Assembly: GCA_947630505.1 (NCBI GenBank)
Contig: CANRHV010000010.1
Span: forward strand, 1 to 60,921
DNA from: an uncultured Monoglobus sp.
Lineage (GTDB): Bacteria; Bacillota; Clostridia; Monoglobales; Monoglobaceae
Length of the DNA stretch: 60,921 nt
Reading direction: 5' to 3'
Part shown: positions 25,095-33,566 of the stretch, one piece after another
How positions within the stretch are numbered: the first letter of the stretch is position 1
Layout of the letters: the number at the start of each line of letters is the position of its first letter
Notes under the pieces: model-generated
What the model saw: only the letters and a program-made list of their open reading frames with translations
The model's database searches: none
What the model was told of the DNA's origin: nothing
Position numbers and translations under genes: made by a program

Positions 25095-25934
25095 ATGCTT
25101 TGCGGGGCGAAAATTAATTTGGCTATCGACGTGCTGAATAGGCTGCCTAACGGCTACCACACGGTGCGCATGGTTATGATGCGCGTAGATTTCGGCGATG
25201 AGGTCGAAGTTTCACTGCGGAGCGACGGCAAAATAGCGCTGAGCGGCAGCGATCCGGCCATGCCGCTCGGGCGCGAAAATATCGCGTACCGCGCGGCTGA
25301 GGCGGTCTTTAACAAGATCGGCGCCTTTCCGGGCTGCGACATACGAATTAAAAAAGTTGTGCCCATGGGCGCGGGAATGGCCGGAGGCAGCGCCGACGCG
25401 GCGGGCGTGATAAATATGCTGAACGAGCTGCTGGGCGGCCCGCTCAGCCTTGACGAAAGGCTCGACCTCGGACTGTCACTGGGCGCCGACGTGCCCTTCT
25501 GCGTGAGGGGCGGCTGCGCTCTGGCCGAGGGAATAGGCGAGGTCCTCACTCCGCTGCCCGACCCGCCCGAGATGAGCTTTGTGATCGCCAAGCCGAAAAA
25601 GAGCGTTTCCACCAAGTGGGCCTATGAAAACCTGGATTTTTCCAAAAAGCCCGAGGGCATGGATATAGACCGCCTGGTTGACGGAATAAGAGCGGGAGAC
25701 GCGCAAAAAATATTTTCAAGCATGGGCAACGTTTTCGAGAGCGTGTCGATTCCGGCCGTGCCCGAGATCGCGGAATACAAGAGTCTGCTCGAGAAATTCG
25801 GCGCCGAGCGCGCACTTATGAGCGGCAGCGGCAGCGCGGTTTTCGGTATCTTTCTCGGCCGTGACGCGGCAGAGGAAGCGCTGCGGAGCTTTAAAAAAGC
25901 GGTCCCCGACAGCGGCGGACTGTGGCTTGTGTAG
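25095..25934 (+). CDS. ispE: 4-diphosphocytidyl-2-C-methyl-D-erythritol kinase
   Basis: GHMP kinase of the MEP isoprenoid pathway: phosphorylates CDP-methylerythritol. 279 residues. 'AKINLAIDVLNRLPNGYHTVRMVM' is the IspE N-terminal signature, the glycine-rich ATP loop PMGAGMAGGSADAAG is at about 90-104, and 'ALMSGSGSAVFGIF' is the third GHMP motif. AGGTGAT precedes the ATG. A fragment of a GC-rich repeat (25033-25060) lies between it and the SH3 gene. Confidence 0.95.
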   Translation: MLCGAKINLAIDVLNRLPNGYHTVRMVMMRVDFGDEVEVSLRSDGKIALSGSDPAMPLGRENIAYRAAEAVFNKIGAFPGCDIRIKKVVPMGAGMAGGSADAAGVINMLNELLGGPLSLDERLDLGLSLGADVPFCVRGGCALAEGIGEVLTPLPDPPEMSFVIAKPKKSVSTKWAYENLDFSKKPEGMDIDRLVDGIRAGDAQKIFSSMGNVFESVSIPAVPEIAEYKSLLEKFGAERALMSGSGSAVFGIFLGRDAAEEALRSFKKAVPDSGGLWLV

Positions 25935-25987
25935 GAAAATGCCCAATAGCGGCGCGTTTGGCGCGCAAATTTTGAATATATTTGGCA

Positions 25988-26016
25988 TTTACACGGAGTT
26001 CTGAGTATGATATAAT
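25988..26016 (+). promoter_or_regulatory. Extended -10 promoter and structured leader of typA
   Basis: TTTACA (25988-25993), 17-bp spacer, TGA-TATAAT (26011-26016). The leader then contains a strong hairpin AGCGGCTTC/GAAGCCGCT (26033-26058) with only three T after it, and a second small GCGC-loop-GCGC stem before the ribosome binding site. Confidence 0.7.
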
Positions 26017-26101
26017 TAAATAAAGCAGAATGAGCGGCTTCAATAAAATGAAGCCGCTTTGTGACGGCGCGGAAAGCGCGGCAGAGGAAGAAGGAGATTT
26101 T

Positions 26102-27928
26102 ATGGTCAGAAATGATTTGAGAAATATAGCGATCATCGCCCACGTCGATCACGGCAAGACCACTCTGGTCGACGAGATGCTCAAGCAGGGCGGCGTTTAC
26201 CGTGAGAACCAGGTGGTCGAGGAGCGTGTTATGGACAGCAATGACCTTGAGCGCGAGCGCGGCATCACGATCCTTTCGAAAAATACTTCGGTATACTACG
26301 AGGATATAAAAATGAATATCATCGACACTCCGGGCCACGCCGATTTCAGCGGCGAGGTGGAGCGCATACTCAAGATGGTGAACGGCGTTATCCTGCTGGT
26401 TGACGCCGCCGAGGGCCCCATGCCCCAGACTCGCTTTGTGTTGGGAAAGGCTCTCGAGATGAATCACAGAGTTATCGTGGTCGTCAACAAGATCGACCGT
26501 CCCGACGCGAGGCTCGACGAGATACCCGACGAGATACTCGATCTGCTGATCGAGCTTGACGCCAACGACGAGCAGCTTGAGAGCCCTATCCTGTTCTGCT
26601 CGGGCAGGGCGGGCACCGCGTCGCTCTCCCAGTACGAAGAGGGCAAGGACCTCAAGGTGCTGTTTGAGACGATAAAGAATTATATACCCGCCCCGGAGGG
26701 CGACGAGGAGGGCCCGCTGCAGATGCTGGTGTCCTCGATAGACTATAACGACTATGTGGGCAGGATCGGCATCGGCAGGATCGAGCGCGGCAGGATCGCG
26801 CACAATCAGGAGGTCACGGTCGCCGAGTACCACGAGAACCATGAGCCATACAAAGCCAAAATGGTAAACCTGTATCAGATCGACGGCCTCGGCAGGACCG
26901 CGGTCGATCAGGCGGAAGTGGGCGACATAATCTGCTTCTCGGGCATACCCGACATCACGATCGGCGACACGATATGCGCGCCCGAAAGCGTGGAGCCGCT
27001 GCCCTTTGTCAAGATCAGCGAGCCCACGATAGAAATGACATTCTCTGTAAACGACAGCCCCTTCGCGGGCCGCGACGGCAAGTTTGTCACCACCAGACAG
27101 ATACGCGACAGACTGAACCGCGAGCTTTTGAAGGATGTGTCGCTCAGAGTTGAGGACGGCGAGACCACCGACAGCTTCCGCGTGGCGGGCAGAGGCGAGA
27201 TGCACCTCTCTATCCTGATCGAGACCATGCGCCGCGAGGGCTACGAGTTTTCGGTGGGCACGCCCAAGGTGCTCTACAAAGAGATAAACGGCGAAAAGTG
27301 CGAGCCGATAGAAAAACTGGTTATCGACGTGCCCGAGGAAAGCATGGGCGCGGTCATGGAAAAGATCGGACAGCGCAAGGGCGAGATGCAGTCGATGTCG
27401 CCACAGGGCGGCAGAATGCGCCTTGAGTATCTGATCCCGTCCCGCGGCCTTCTGGGTTATCGCAGCGAGTTTTTGACCGACACCAAGGGCGAGGGCATAC
27501 TCAGCTCGGTGTTTTATGATTATCAGCCCTACAAGGGCGAGATACACAGCCGCCATACGGGCTCGCTTGTGGCATTTGAGACGGGTGAGTCGGTGGGATA
27601 CGGACTGTTCAAGGTCCAGGATCGCGGCTCACTGTTTATCGGCCCCGGAGTTCAGGTGTACGAGGGCATGGTCGTGGGCGTCAACCCCAAGGCCGAGGAC
27701 ATAAACGTCAATGTTTGCAAAAAAAAGCAGCTCACCAATACCCGCGCGTCGGGCAGCGACGAGGCGCTTAAGCTGACGCCTCCCGTTCAGATGAGCCTTG
27801 AGGCCTGCCTTGAGTTCCTGGCGGACGACGAGCTTCTTGAGGTGACGCCCGAGCATCTGAGAATAAGAAAAAAGATTTTAAACAACCAACTGCGCGCCAA
27901 GGCGAGGGGCAAAAATCATTCCGAATAA
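26102..27928 (+). CDS. typA: Ribosome-associated GTPase TypA/BipA
   Basis: 608-residue translational GTPase for ribosome assembly and stress adaptation. G domain motifs: AHVDHGKTT (about 13-21), RGITI, DTPGH and NKID; then EF-G-like domains II, III and V and the TypA-specific C-terminal domain ('[26 protein letters not shown]', '[16 protein letters not shown]'). AAGGAG precedes the ATG at 26102; upstream in-frame codons form the hairpin leader. Confidence 0.96.
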   Translation: MVRNDLRNIAIIAHVDHGKTTLVDEMLKQGGVYRENQVVEERVMDSNDLERERGITILSKNTSVYYEDIKMNIIDTPGHADFSGEVERILKMVNGVILLVDAAEGPMPQTRFVLGKALEMNHRVIVVVNKIDRPDARLDEIPDEILDLLIELDANDEQLESPILFCSGRAGTASLSQYEEGKDLKVLFETIKNYIPAPEGDEEGPLQMLVSSIDYNDYVGRIGIGRIERGRIAHNQEVTVAEYHENHEPYKAKMVNLYQIDGLGRTAVDQAEVGDIICFSGIPDITIGDTICAPESVEPLPFVKISEPTIEMTFSVNDSPFAGRDGKFVTTRQIRDRLNRELLKDVSLRVEDGETTDSFRVAGRGEMHLSILIETMRREGYEFSVGTPKVLYKEINGEKCEPIEKLVIDVPEESMGAVMEKIGQRKGEMQSMSPQGGRMRLEYLIPSRGLLGYRSEFLTDTKGEGILSSVFYDYQPYKGEIHSRHTGSLVAFETGESVGYGLFKVQDRGSLFIGPGVQVYEGMVVGVNPKAEDINVNVCKKKQLTNTRASGSDEALKLTPPVQMSLEACLEFLADDELLEVTPEHLRIRKKILNNQLRAKARGKNHSE

Positions 27929-27931
27929 ACA

Positions 27932-27960
27932 AAGAGGCGGAAAAATCCGCCTCTTATTGT
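27932..27960. terminator. Bidirectional terminator between typA and the XRE gene
   Basis: AAGAGGCGG (27932-27940) pairs with CCGCCTCTT (27947-27955). A T-rich tract follows on the plus strand, and the minus-strand XRE gene ends inside the stem. Confidence 0.8.
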
Positions 27961-28157
27961 TTTTGAATACCGAGAATATAATCGGATGTCACGTTATAGA
28001 TCTCGCACAGGCGCAACAAATGGTGGATGGGCAGCTCGTTCGCGCCTCGCTCATACCGCGAGTACATGGTCTGCGACGTGCCCAGCAATTTCGCCACCTT
28101 TTCTTGGGTCAGATCGTGATCCTCTCTCAAATCTCTCATTATTTTTACATATTTCAT
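27954..28157 (-). CDS. XRE-family HTH transcriptional regulator
   Basis: 67-residue protein made of a single helix-turn-helix (about 6-62): 'LREDHDLTQEKVAKLLGTSQTMYSRYERGANELP', ending in the YNVTSDYILG motif typical of Cro/C1-type clostridial regulators. No ligand or protease domain. Divergent from the WYL regulator across a 256-bp AT-rich gap. Confidence 0.9.
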   Translation of the reverse strand: MKYVKIMRDLREDHDLTQEKVAKLLGTSQTMYSRYERGANELPIHHLLRLCEIYNVTSDYILGIQKQ

Positions 28158-28261
28158 ATTATTACCGCTTTGCTTTTTTTATTTATCATATCATATTTAA
28201 AAAATTACAAGAGAAGATAGTAAATATGTTTGTTGCTAAAATTAAAGATTCAATGTGATAT

Positions 28262-28326
28262 GATATATTTACGGGCAAAATATATCTTATCCCGAATGAA
28301 CGCGGCTATTATGTTTTTCGGGATAA
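28262..28326. promoter_or_regulatory. Two adjacent inverted repeats, candidate operators
   Basis: GATATATTT (28262-28270) with AAATATATC (28278-28286), and TTATCCCGAA (28287-28296) with TTCGGGATAA (28317-28326), both perfect. They lie between the divergent XRE and WYL regulator genes, 40-100 bp before the WYL promoter. Confidence 0.55.
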
Positions 28327-28364
28327 ATGTGTACAATTTTTTGCGTATCGATTTTTGTATAATA

Positions 28365-28393
28365 TTGACTGTAAATAAAACCGATGTTATAAT
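28365..28393 (+). promoter_or_regulatory. Sigma-A promoter of the WYL regulator
   Basis: TTGACT (28365-28370), 17-bp spacer, TATAAT (28388-28393), 20 bp before the start codon. Confidence 0.75.
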
Positions 28394-28413
28394 TTAAGAA
28401 CGGAGTGATAAAA

Positions 28414-29388
28414 ATGAAGCTTACCGCAAAAGCCAACACTGTGTGCGTGCTGGAGATCCTCAAGGAGCACACCGATTATGACAATATATTAAAAATGGGC
28501 GAGATCATAAAACACATGGAGCGGGACTATGACCTAAAGGTCGACCGACGCACGGTGTACAGCTGTATGGCCGTGCTTTCCGAAATGGGCTATGAAATAT
28601 CAACGCCCGATGATAACGGAAAAGGCTATTATCTCGAGAACCGCGATTTCGACGCCTCGGAGATCAGAATGCTGGTTGACAGCGTGTATTCGAATCCGGG
28701 TATTCCGGACGGTTATTCGGCCGAGCTGGCGCAGAAGCTTCAAAAGCTGCTGCCCGCGAAAAAGCGCAAGAGCTACGCCTCTTTGACGGCGTTGGGCACA
28801 ACGCGCAAGACCGACAACAAAGAAGTGTTTTTGAATATTGACTTGCTGGAAGAGGCTGTGGCAAACGGGAAAAAGGTCAGATTCACTTATTTAAAATACG
28901 GGCTTGACAAGAAATTGAAACCCAAAAGAGAGGGTAAATACATCGTGAGTCCCTACGCGATGGTCGCGGCAAACGAGCATTACTATCTGCTTTGCAATTG
29001 CGCCGCCCACAATGACCCGATAAGCCAGTTCAGGATCGACAAGATAAAAGGTATCGAGATAACCGACGAGACTTGCGTCCCGTCTCCTGCCGACTTTTCG
29101 CCCGGCAAATACAGGGATCGCTCGATATTTATGTACGGCGGCGAGATCGGAACTGTCGTGCTGAGATGCGATATAGGGCTTTTGGATCATGTCGTCGACC
29201 GCTTCGGCAGCGAGATAAAAATAACCGAAAACAGCGGCGGGGAAACCTTTGATATGACGGTAACCGGAAGTCTGACGGGCATCGAGTATTGGGCGGAGAA
29301 CTACATAGAGAGCTGCGAGGTCATAGAGCCCGAGTCGATGCGGCAAAGAGTGATAAGCATGATAAAAAACAATAAGTATAAAGTATAA
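28414..29388 (+). CDS. WYL-domain transcriptional regulator
   Basis: 324 residues. N-terminal winged HTH (about 5-70, 'ILKMGEIIKHMERDYDLKVDRRTVYSCMAVL'), WYL domain (about 140-215) with 'FTYLKYG...VSPYAMVAANEHYYLLC', and a C-terminal WCX-like extension. WYL domains sense nucleic-acid or nucleotide ligands. ATG 28414 follows GGAG (28402-28405); a GTG at 28405 overlaps it. No defence or CRISPR genes are adjacent, so the target is likely its own region, given the inverted repeats upstream. Confidence 0.9.
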   Translation: MKLTAKANTVCVLEILKEHTDYDNILKMGEIIKHMERDYDLKVDRRTVYSCMAVLSEMGYEISTPDDNGKGYYLENRDFDASEIRMLVDSVYSNPGIPDGYSAELAQKLQKLLPAKKRKSYASLTALGTTRKTDNKEVFLNIDLLEEAVANGKKVRFTYLKYGLDKKLKPKREGKYIVSPYAMVAANEHYYLLCNCAAHNDPISQFRIDKIKGIEITDETCVPSPADFSPGKYRDRSIFMYGGEIGTVVLRCDIGLLDHVVDRFGSEIKITENSGGETFDMTVTGSLTGIEYWAENYIESCEVIEPESMRQRVISMIKNNKYKV

Positions 29389-29399
29389 AAAAATAAAAA

Positions 29400-29432
29400 C
29401 GCGGGTACGGCTTAAACCATGCCCGCTATTTT
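29400..29432. terminator. Bidirectional terminator between the WYL and DAHP synthase genes
   Basis: CGCGGG(T) near 29400-29405 pairs with (G)CCCGC at 29421-29426, overlapping the end of the minus-strand gene. On the minus strand it is followed by TTTTTATTTTTTT. The plus-strand T tract is weaker. Confidence 0.55.
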
Positions 29433-30443
29433 GTATACCATTTTTTCGGTCTCGGCCCAACCTATGCACGGGTCGGTTATCGACTTGCCGTAGACCATGT
29501 CGCCGCCGATTGGCTGGCAGCCGTCCTCAAGATAGCTCTCGACCATAAAGCCCTTGATCATTTTTTTGAGCAGCGGCTCGTATGTCATGCTGTGCAGCAC
29601 CTCCGAGGCGATCCGCGGCTGCTGCTTGTGCTTTTTCGCCGAGTTATTGTGATTGGTGTCGATGATGATCGCCGGGTTTTCAAAGCCCCTGCCGTCGTAT
29701 TCCTCGGCTATGCGCAGCAGATCCTCATAGTGGTAATTCGGCACGTTTCGGCCCAGTTCGTCTATACCGCCGCGCAAAACCGCGTGGGCGTAGGGATTGC
29801 CCTTTGTTGTCACCTCGTGGGTGCGGTAGATAAAGTCGTGGCCGTGCTGCGCCGCGTATATCGCGTTGAGCATAACCCCGATATCGCCGCCCGTGCCGTT
29901 TTTCATTCCCACCGGCAGGTCAACGCCGCTTGAGACCAGACGGTGCTGCTGGTCCTCGACCGAGCGGGCTCCGATCGCCACATAGCCCAGTATGTCGTCA
30001 AGATAAGGATGGTTGCCCGGATACAGCATTTCGTCCGCCGCGATCATGCCCGATTCCCGCATGGCGCGGATGTGCATATGTCGTATAGCTTTTATGCCCT
30101 GAAACGCGTCGGGCGCCTCGCCCGGGTCGGGCTGGTGCATCATGCCCTTGTAGCCCTCTCCGGTGGTTCTGGGCTTGTTTGTGTAGATGCGGGGCACGAA
30201 CAATATCTTGTCGCTGACCTTTTCCTGAAGCTCCGCCAGACGGGATATGTACTCGCACACCGAGTCCTCGTTGTCCGCCGAGCAGGGACCGATTATAAGC
30301 AGCAGACGGTCGTCTCTGCCCGCCAGCACGTCCTCGATCTCCTTGAGCTTTTTCTCGCGCATTTTCGCGCAGCTTTCGGGCACCGGCAGGATCTCCTTTA
30401 AATGCTCCGCCGATGGTATCTCTTTTTTGAATATAAACGCCAT
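29412..30443 (-). CDS. aroF: 3-deoxy-7-phosphoheptulonate (DAHP) synthase
   Basis: First enzyme of the shikimate pathway: condenses phosphoenolpyruvate and erythrose 4-phosphate. 343 residues of the E. coli AroF/G/H type (class I-alpha). 'LLLIIGPCSADNED', 'KPRTTGEGYKGM', 'IGARSVEDQQHR', 'VGMKNGTGGD', 'IIIDTNHNNSAKKH' and 'GGDMVYGKSITDPCIGW' match the active-site segments. ATG 30443 follows GGAGAT; a TTG at 30461 overlaps that site. Which of AroF/G/H it corresponds to cannot be decided. Confidence 0.94.
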   Translation of the reverse strand: MAFIFKKEIPSAEHLKEILPVPESCAKMREKKLKEIEDVLAGRDDRLLLIIGPCSADNEDSVCEYISRLAELQEKVSDKILFVPRIYTNKPRTTGEGYKGMMHQPDPGEAPDAFQGIKAIRHMHIRAMRESGMIAADEMLYPGNHPYLDDILGYVAIGARSVEDQQHRLVSSGVDLPVGMKNGTGGDIGVMLNAIYAAQHGHDFIYRTHEVTTKGNPYAHAVLRGGIDELGRNVPNYHYEDLLRIAEEYDGRGFENPAIIIDTNHNNSAKKHKQQPRIASEVLHSMTYEPLLKKMIKGFMVESYLEDGCQPIGGDMVYGKSITDPCIGWAETEKMVYKIAGMV

Positions 30444-30492
30444 GATATTATCTCCGTTCAAAAATTATTCGGGCGGAAAACCGCCAAAGTCG

Positions 30493-30521
30493 ATTATAGC
30501 ATAAATGTTGAGTTATTGCAA
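30493..30521 (-). promoter_or_regulatory. Extended -10 promoter of the DAHP synthase gene
   Basis: On the minus strand TTGCAA (30521-30516), 17-bp spacer, TGC-TATAAT (30498-30493). The short leader includes a GGCGG/CCGCC hairpin (30472-30485) just before the ribosome binding site. Confidence 0.75.
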
Positions 30522-30537
30522 GAAATATTTGCTGATT

Positions 30538-30677
30538 TTGCCTCGCCCCTTGGGGAGAGGTGGATTTTCGCCGAAGGCGAAAAGACGGAGAGGGGTTAAC
30601 ATAGGTACTAGAGAATAGGGACTAGGAAAACCCCTCTCAGTCACCTTCGGTGACAGCTCTCCCCAAGGGGCGAGCCT
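30538..30677. repeat. Composite palindromic repeat overlapping the ruvC 3' end
   Basis: Left half: CCTCGCCCCTTGGGGAGAGG with inner stem TTTTCGCC/GGCGAAAA. Spacer: ATAGGTACTAGAGAATAGGG. Right half is an inverted relative ending in CTCCCCAAGGGGCGAGCC. The right half is read through by ruvC on the minus strand. Confidence 0.85.
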
Positions 30678-31167
30678 TTATCTGCCGCGCCATGCGCGGG
30701 TTGTAGGAATGGGCGTGGCAGACCGCTATCGCCAGGGCGTCGGCCGTGTCGTCGGGCTTGGGCACCTCTTTGAGGTTCAGCATGGTTTTTGTCAGATACT
30801 GCACCTGCTTTTTGTCCGCCCGGCCGTAGCCCACTATGGCCTGCTTGACCTGCAGCGGCGTGTACTCGTATATCCTAACGCCGTGGTTCAGGGCGGAGAG
30901 CAGCAGCACGCCCCTTGCCTGAGCCACGTTTATCGCGGTTTTCTGATTGCTGTTGAAAAACAGTTCTTCGATCGCCATGAACTCGGGCTTGGTGCGCTCT
31001 ATTATCGTGTTCAGATCGTCGTGGATGGTTTTAAAGCGGGAGTTCATTTCCTCTCCCGCCTCGGTGGTTATCGCGCCGTATTCCACGATCTTGAATTTGC
31101 CGCCTATGTAATCAATGACCCCGTACCCCACGATCGCGAAGCCGGGGTCAATTCCCAGTATCCTCAT
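30637..31167 (-). CDS. ruvC: Holliday junction endonuclease RuvC
   Basis: Resolvase cutting Holliday junctions processed by RuvAB. 176 residues, RNase H fold with catalytic acids in GIDPG (Asp7), 'MAIEELFF' and 'KPDDTADALAIAVCHAH'. Slightly longer than usual: the last ~13 residues (KARPLGRAVTEGD) and the stop are encoded by an intergenic repeat. Starts 4 bp after rubrerythrin with no ribosome binding site of its own, implying coupled translation. ruvAB lie 25 kb away at 55.4-57.0 kb. Confidence 0.93.
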   Translation of the reverse strand: MRILGIDPGFAIVGYGVIDYIGGKFKIVEYGAITTEAGEEMNSRFKTIHDDLNTIIERTKPEFMAIEELFFNSNQKTAINVAQARGVLLLSALNHGVRIYEYTPLQVKQAIVGYGRADKKQVQYLTKTMLNLKEVPKPDDTADALAIAVCHAHSYNPRMARQIKARPLGRAVTEGD

Positions 31168-31171
31168 TCAA

Positions 31172-31720
31172 TTAATAGTTCTCGGGCTTGATTTTAAAGT
31201 AGCTCTGCGGATGCGCGCAGACCGGACATATCTCGGGAGCCTTTTTGCCGATAACGATATGGCCGCAGTTTGCGCACTGCCAGATAACGTCTCCGTCTCT
31301 TGAGAACACGCACTCATCCTCGATGTTCTTGAGCAGCTTGCGGTAGCGCTCCTCATGCTCTTTCTCGATCTTGGCAACGCCCTCAAACAGGTCGGCGATG
31401 TCGTCAAAGCCTTCCTCGCGGGCGTCCTTGGCAAAGCCCGCGTACATGTCGGTCCACTCATAGTTCTCGCCCTCGGCCGCATCCTTGAGGTTTGTCACGG
31501 TGTCGGGCACTCCGCCGCCTTGGAGCAGCTTGAACCAGATCTTGGCGTGCTCCTTCTCGTTGTTTGCGGTCTCCTCGAATATCTCGGCTATTTGAACATA
31601 GCCGTCCTTCTTGGCCTTGCTTGCGTAGTAGGTGTACTTGTTCCTCGCCTGCGACTCGCCTGCGAACGCCGCCATCAAATTGGCCTCGGTCTTTGAGCCT
31701 TTCAATTCTTTTGTACTCAT
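31172..31720 (-). CDS. rbr: Rubrerythrin
   Basis: Non-haem iron peroxidase that reduces hydrogen peroxide in anaerobes. 182 residues: ferritin-like di-iron domain (about 1-140) with two ExxH motifs (NNEKEH and KIEKEH) and upstream Glu ligands ([10 protein letters not shown]), and a C-terminal rubredoxin-like domain with CxxC pairs (CANCG...CPVCAHP). AAAGGGGA precedes the ATG. Supports an anaerobic lifestyle. Confidence 0.96.
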   Translation of the reverse strand: MSTKELKGSKTEANLMAAFAGESQARNKYTYYASKAKKDGYVQIAEIFEETANNEKEHAKIWFKLLQGGGVPDTVTNLKDAAEGENYEWTDMYAGFAKDAREEGFDDIADLFEGVAKIEKEHEERYRKLLKNIEDECVFSRDGDVIWQCANCGHIVIGKKAPEICPVCAHPQSYFKIKPENY

Positions 31721-31768
31721 GGTAAAAATCCCCTTTCATTTTATATTTTATTGTTTCCGTTTTTTCTG

Positions 31769-31797
31769 ATTTTATCACAAAACGCGGCATAAATCAA
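31769..31797 (-). promoter_or_regulatory. Extended -10 promoter of rubrerythrin
   Basis: Minus strand TTGATT (31797-31792), 17-bp spacer, TGA-TAAAAT (31774-31769). No clear PerR box was recognised around it. Confidence 0.65.
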
Positions 31798-31846
31798 GAG
31801 CAAAAAACATATTGTTAACTAAGTGCTTGAAAGAAAGGTGATACTT

Positions 31847-33529
31847 ATGGCGGAGATCAAATTAAAAACCGAAAAATATGATATATGCCGCACGGTGGCG
31901 ATGAAATTCGGCCGCGCGGTGATAGACGAGCCGCTTATCGTGCCCGATGTGAAGCCGGACATAAAAAAGATACTGGACGTGTCGGCAAGAGCCTATGTTA
32001 CCGACGTGACGCCCGGGCAGGACAAGGCGCATGTTGAGGGCACGGTCAAGGCGACGCTGCTGTATCTGCCCGACGGCGACGTGATAGGAACGGTCAAGTC
32101 GCTTGAAATGAGCCGCGACTTCAGCGTCACGGTGGACTCAAAGAGTATGACGCCCGACGACCGCGTGAGCGCCGAGGCTGAGATCGACTCGCTCGACAGC
32201 ACGCTGATAAATTCGCGCAAGGTCAATATAAGGATAGGCGTCAATGTGGGCGTGAAAATATGCAGACAGGAGTGTCTCGAGCTTCCGGTCGCGGCGGAGG
32301 AAGAGGAGAGCGCGCCCGAGCCGCCGCTTGCCGATCTGCTGCCCGGAAGGCGGGGCAAAGGCGGACAGAGCGAGTGCCCGCCGCGCAAAAACGCGGAAAT
32401 ACAGCTCAAAAAAACGCCGCTGCGCATCGCCGACAAACAGTTCACGTCGGACGGCAGCATAATAGTCCGCGGCAAGCATGAGATCTCGGGCAAGCTGCCC
32501 CAGATCGGCGAGGTGCTTTGCGCCAACGCGTCGGTGGAGCCCGAGCGGGCGGTCATGGCGGACGGCTGCGCCGAGCTGGGCGGCAGCGTCAAGGTCAGCG
32601 TGCTTTACGAGGACGAGGCCGATCCGGGAGAAAACGGCGGCAGGACCCGCGTCCGCACGGCCGAATTCTCGATACCATACAACGAGAGCTTCGATGCGCC
32701 GAAGGCGATAGAGGATATGGAGTGCGACGTTGAGTACAACGTGCGCGAGATATATACCGAGGTCATGGACAACATGGACGGAGAGAGGCGCGAGATCGGC
32801 GCCGAGATAGTCATAGGCGTGGTCGTCAGCGGGTATATTATCTCGGAGCCCGGAGCGGTGAGCGACGGCTACTGCACAGGCGGAGGCGAGCTTGTGCCCG
32901 AGTTTTCCGAGACCGCGCCCGAGCAGATAGCCGAGACCATGACCGCTCAGATAAGCCACAAGTGCGCCCTAAAGCGCAGGCCCTCGGACGCCGAAATAAC
33001 CGGAGTCAGCTCAATGACGGTGACCGGGACCTCGGTCGACGATATCGACATCGGCGACGGAACGGTGAAAATAAAAGGCTCGGCGGGCATAAAAGCGCTC
33101 TGCCTGTCAAACGACGAGAATCAGCCGCTGCTGTCGCTCGAGACCAAAACGCCGTTTGAGCACAGCTTTGATATAGACGGCGGAGCTTTGGGCAGCAGAG
33201 CCGCCTGCGACGCGAAGGTGTTCGTCAATCATTTGAGCTACAACATCACGGGTCCCGACACGGTCGAGGCGCGCATGATCATCGGAATATCGGTAAAGCT
33301 TATCAAAAACGACAGAATAAAAATAGTGACGTCGTTTGAGCGCATAGAGCCCGAGGCCGATCAGAGCGGCGGCATGCAGTCGTACATAATTTATTTCGTG
33401 CAGCCCGGCGACACTCTTTGGAACATCGCCAAACGCTACAAAACCACAGTCGACGACATCGTGGCGGCGAGCGGCATCACAAACCCCGACAAGCTCCGCG
33501 TCGGCCAGAAAATAAGATTAAAAGCGTAA
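31847..33529 (+). CDS. sipL: SPOCS-domain and LysM protein, SipL-like spore coat factor
   Basis: 560 residues. Repeated SPOCS (DUF3794) domains: one at about 35-150 ('VPDVKPDIKKILDVSARAYVTDV'), one at about 200-320, one at about 370-490, and a C-terminal LysM at about 510-560 ('VQPGDTLWNIAKRYKTTVDDI'). This layout matches SipL of Clostridioides difficile, which binds SpoIVA and tethers the coat to the forespore; cellular role here is by analogy. A Pro/Gly-rich hydrophilic linker (about 155-185) separates the first two domains. ATG 31847 follows AAAGGTGAT; an in-frame GTG at 31823 has no site. No clear sigma-E promoter was identified. Confidence 0.82.
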   Translation: MAEIKLKTEKYDICRTVAMKFGRAVIDEPLIVPDVKPDIKKILDVSARAYVTDVTPGQDKAHVEGTVKATLLYLPDGDVIGTVKSLEMSRDFSVTVDSKSMTPDDRVSAEAEIDSLDSTLINSRKVNIRIGVNVGVKICRQECLELPVAAEEEESAPEPPLADLLPGRRGKGGQSECPPRKNAEIQLKKTPLRIADKQFTSDGSIIVRGKHEISGKLPQIGEVLCANASVEPERAVMADGCAELGGSVKVSVLYEDEADPGENGGRTRVRTAEFSIPYNESFDAPKAIEDMECDVEYNVREIYTEVMDNMDGERREIGAEIVIGVVVSGYIISEPGAVSDGYCTGGGELVPEFSETAPEQIAETMTAQISHKCALKRRPSDAEITGVSSMTVTGTSVDDIDIGDGTVKIKGSAGIKALCLSNDENQPLLSLETKTPFEHSFDIDGGALGSRAACDAKVFVNHLSYNITGPDTVEARMIIGISVKLIKNDRIKIVTSFERIEPEADQSGGMQSYIIYFVQPGDTLWNIAKRYKTTVDDIVAASGITNPDKLRVGQKIRLKA

Positions 33530-33556
33530 AAAAGCGGCGCCTTTATCGGGCGCCGC
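33527..33556 (-). terminator. Intrinsic terminator of ftsZ
   Basis: GCGGCGCC (33534-33541) pairs with GGCGCCGC (33549-33556). On the minus strand the stem is followed by TTTTTT. It may also end the sipL transcript. Confidence 0.85.
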
Positions 33557-33566
33557 CAAAATATTC

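Noticed and set aside
26033-26060. Hairpin in the typA leader considered as an attenuator terminator
   Set aside because: The stem is strong but only three T follow, and no alternative pairing was found; it may just stabilise the mRNA.
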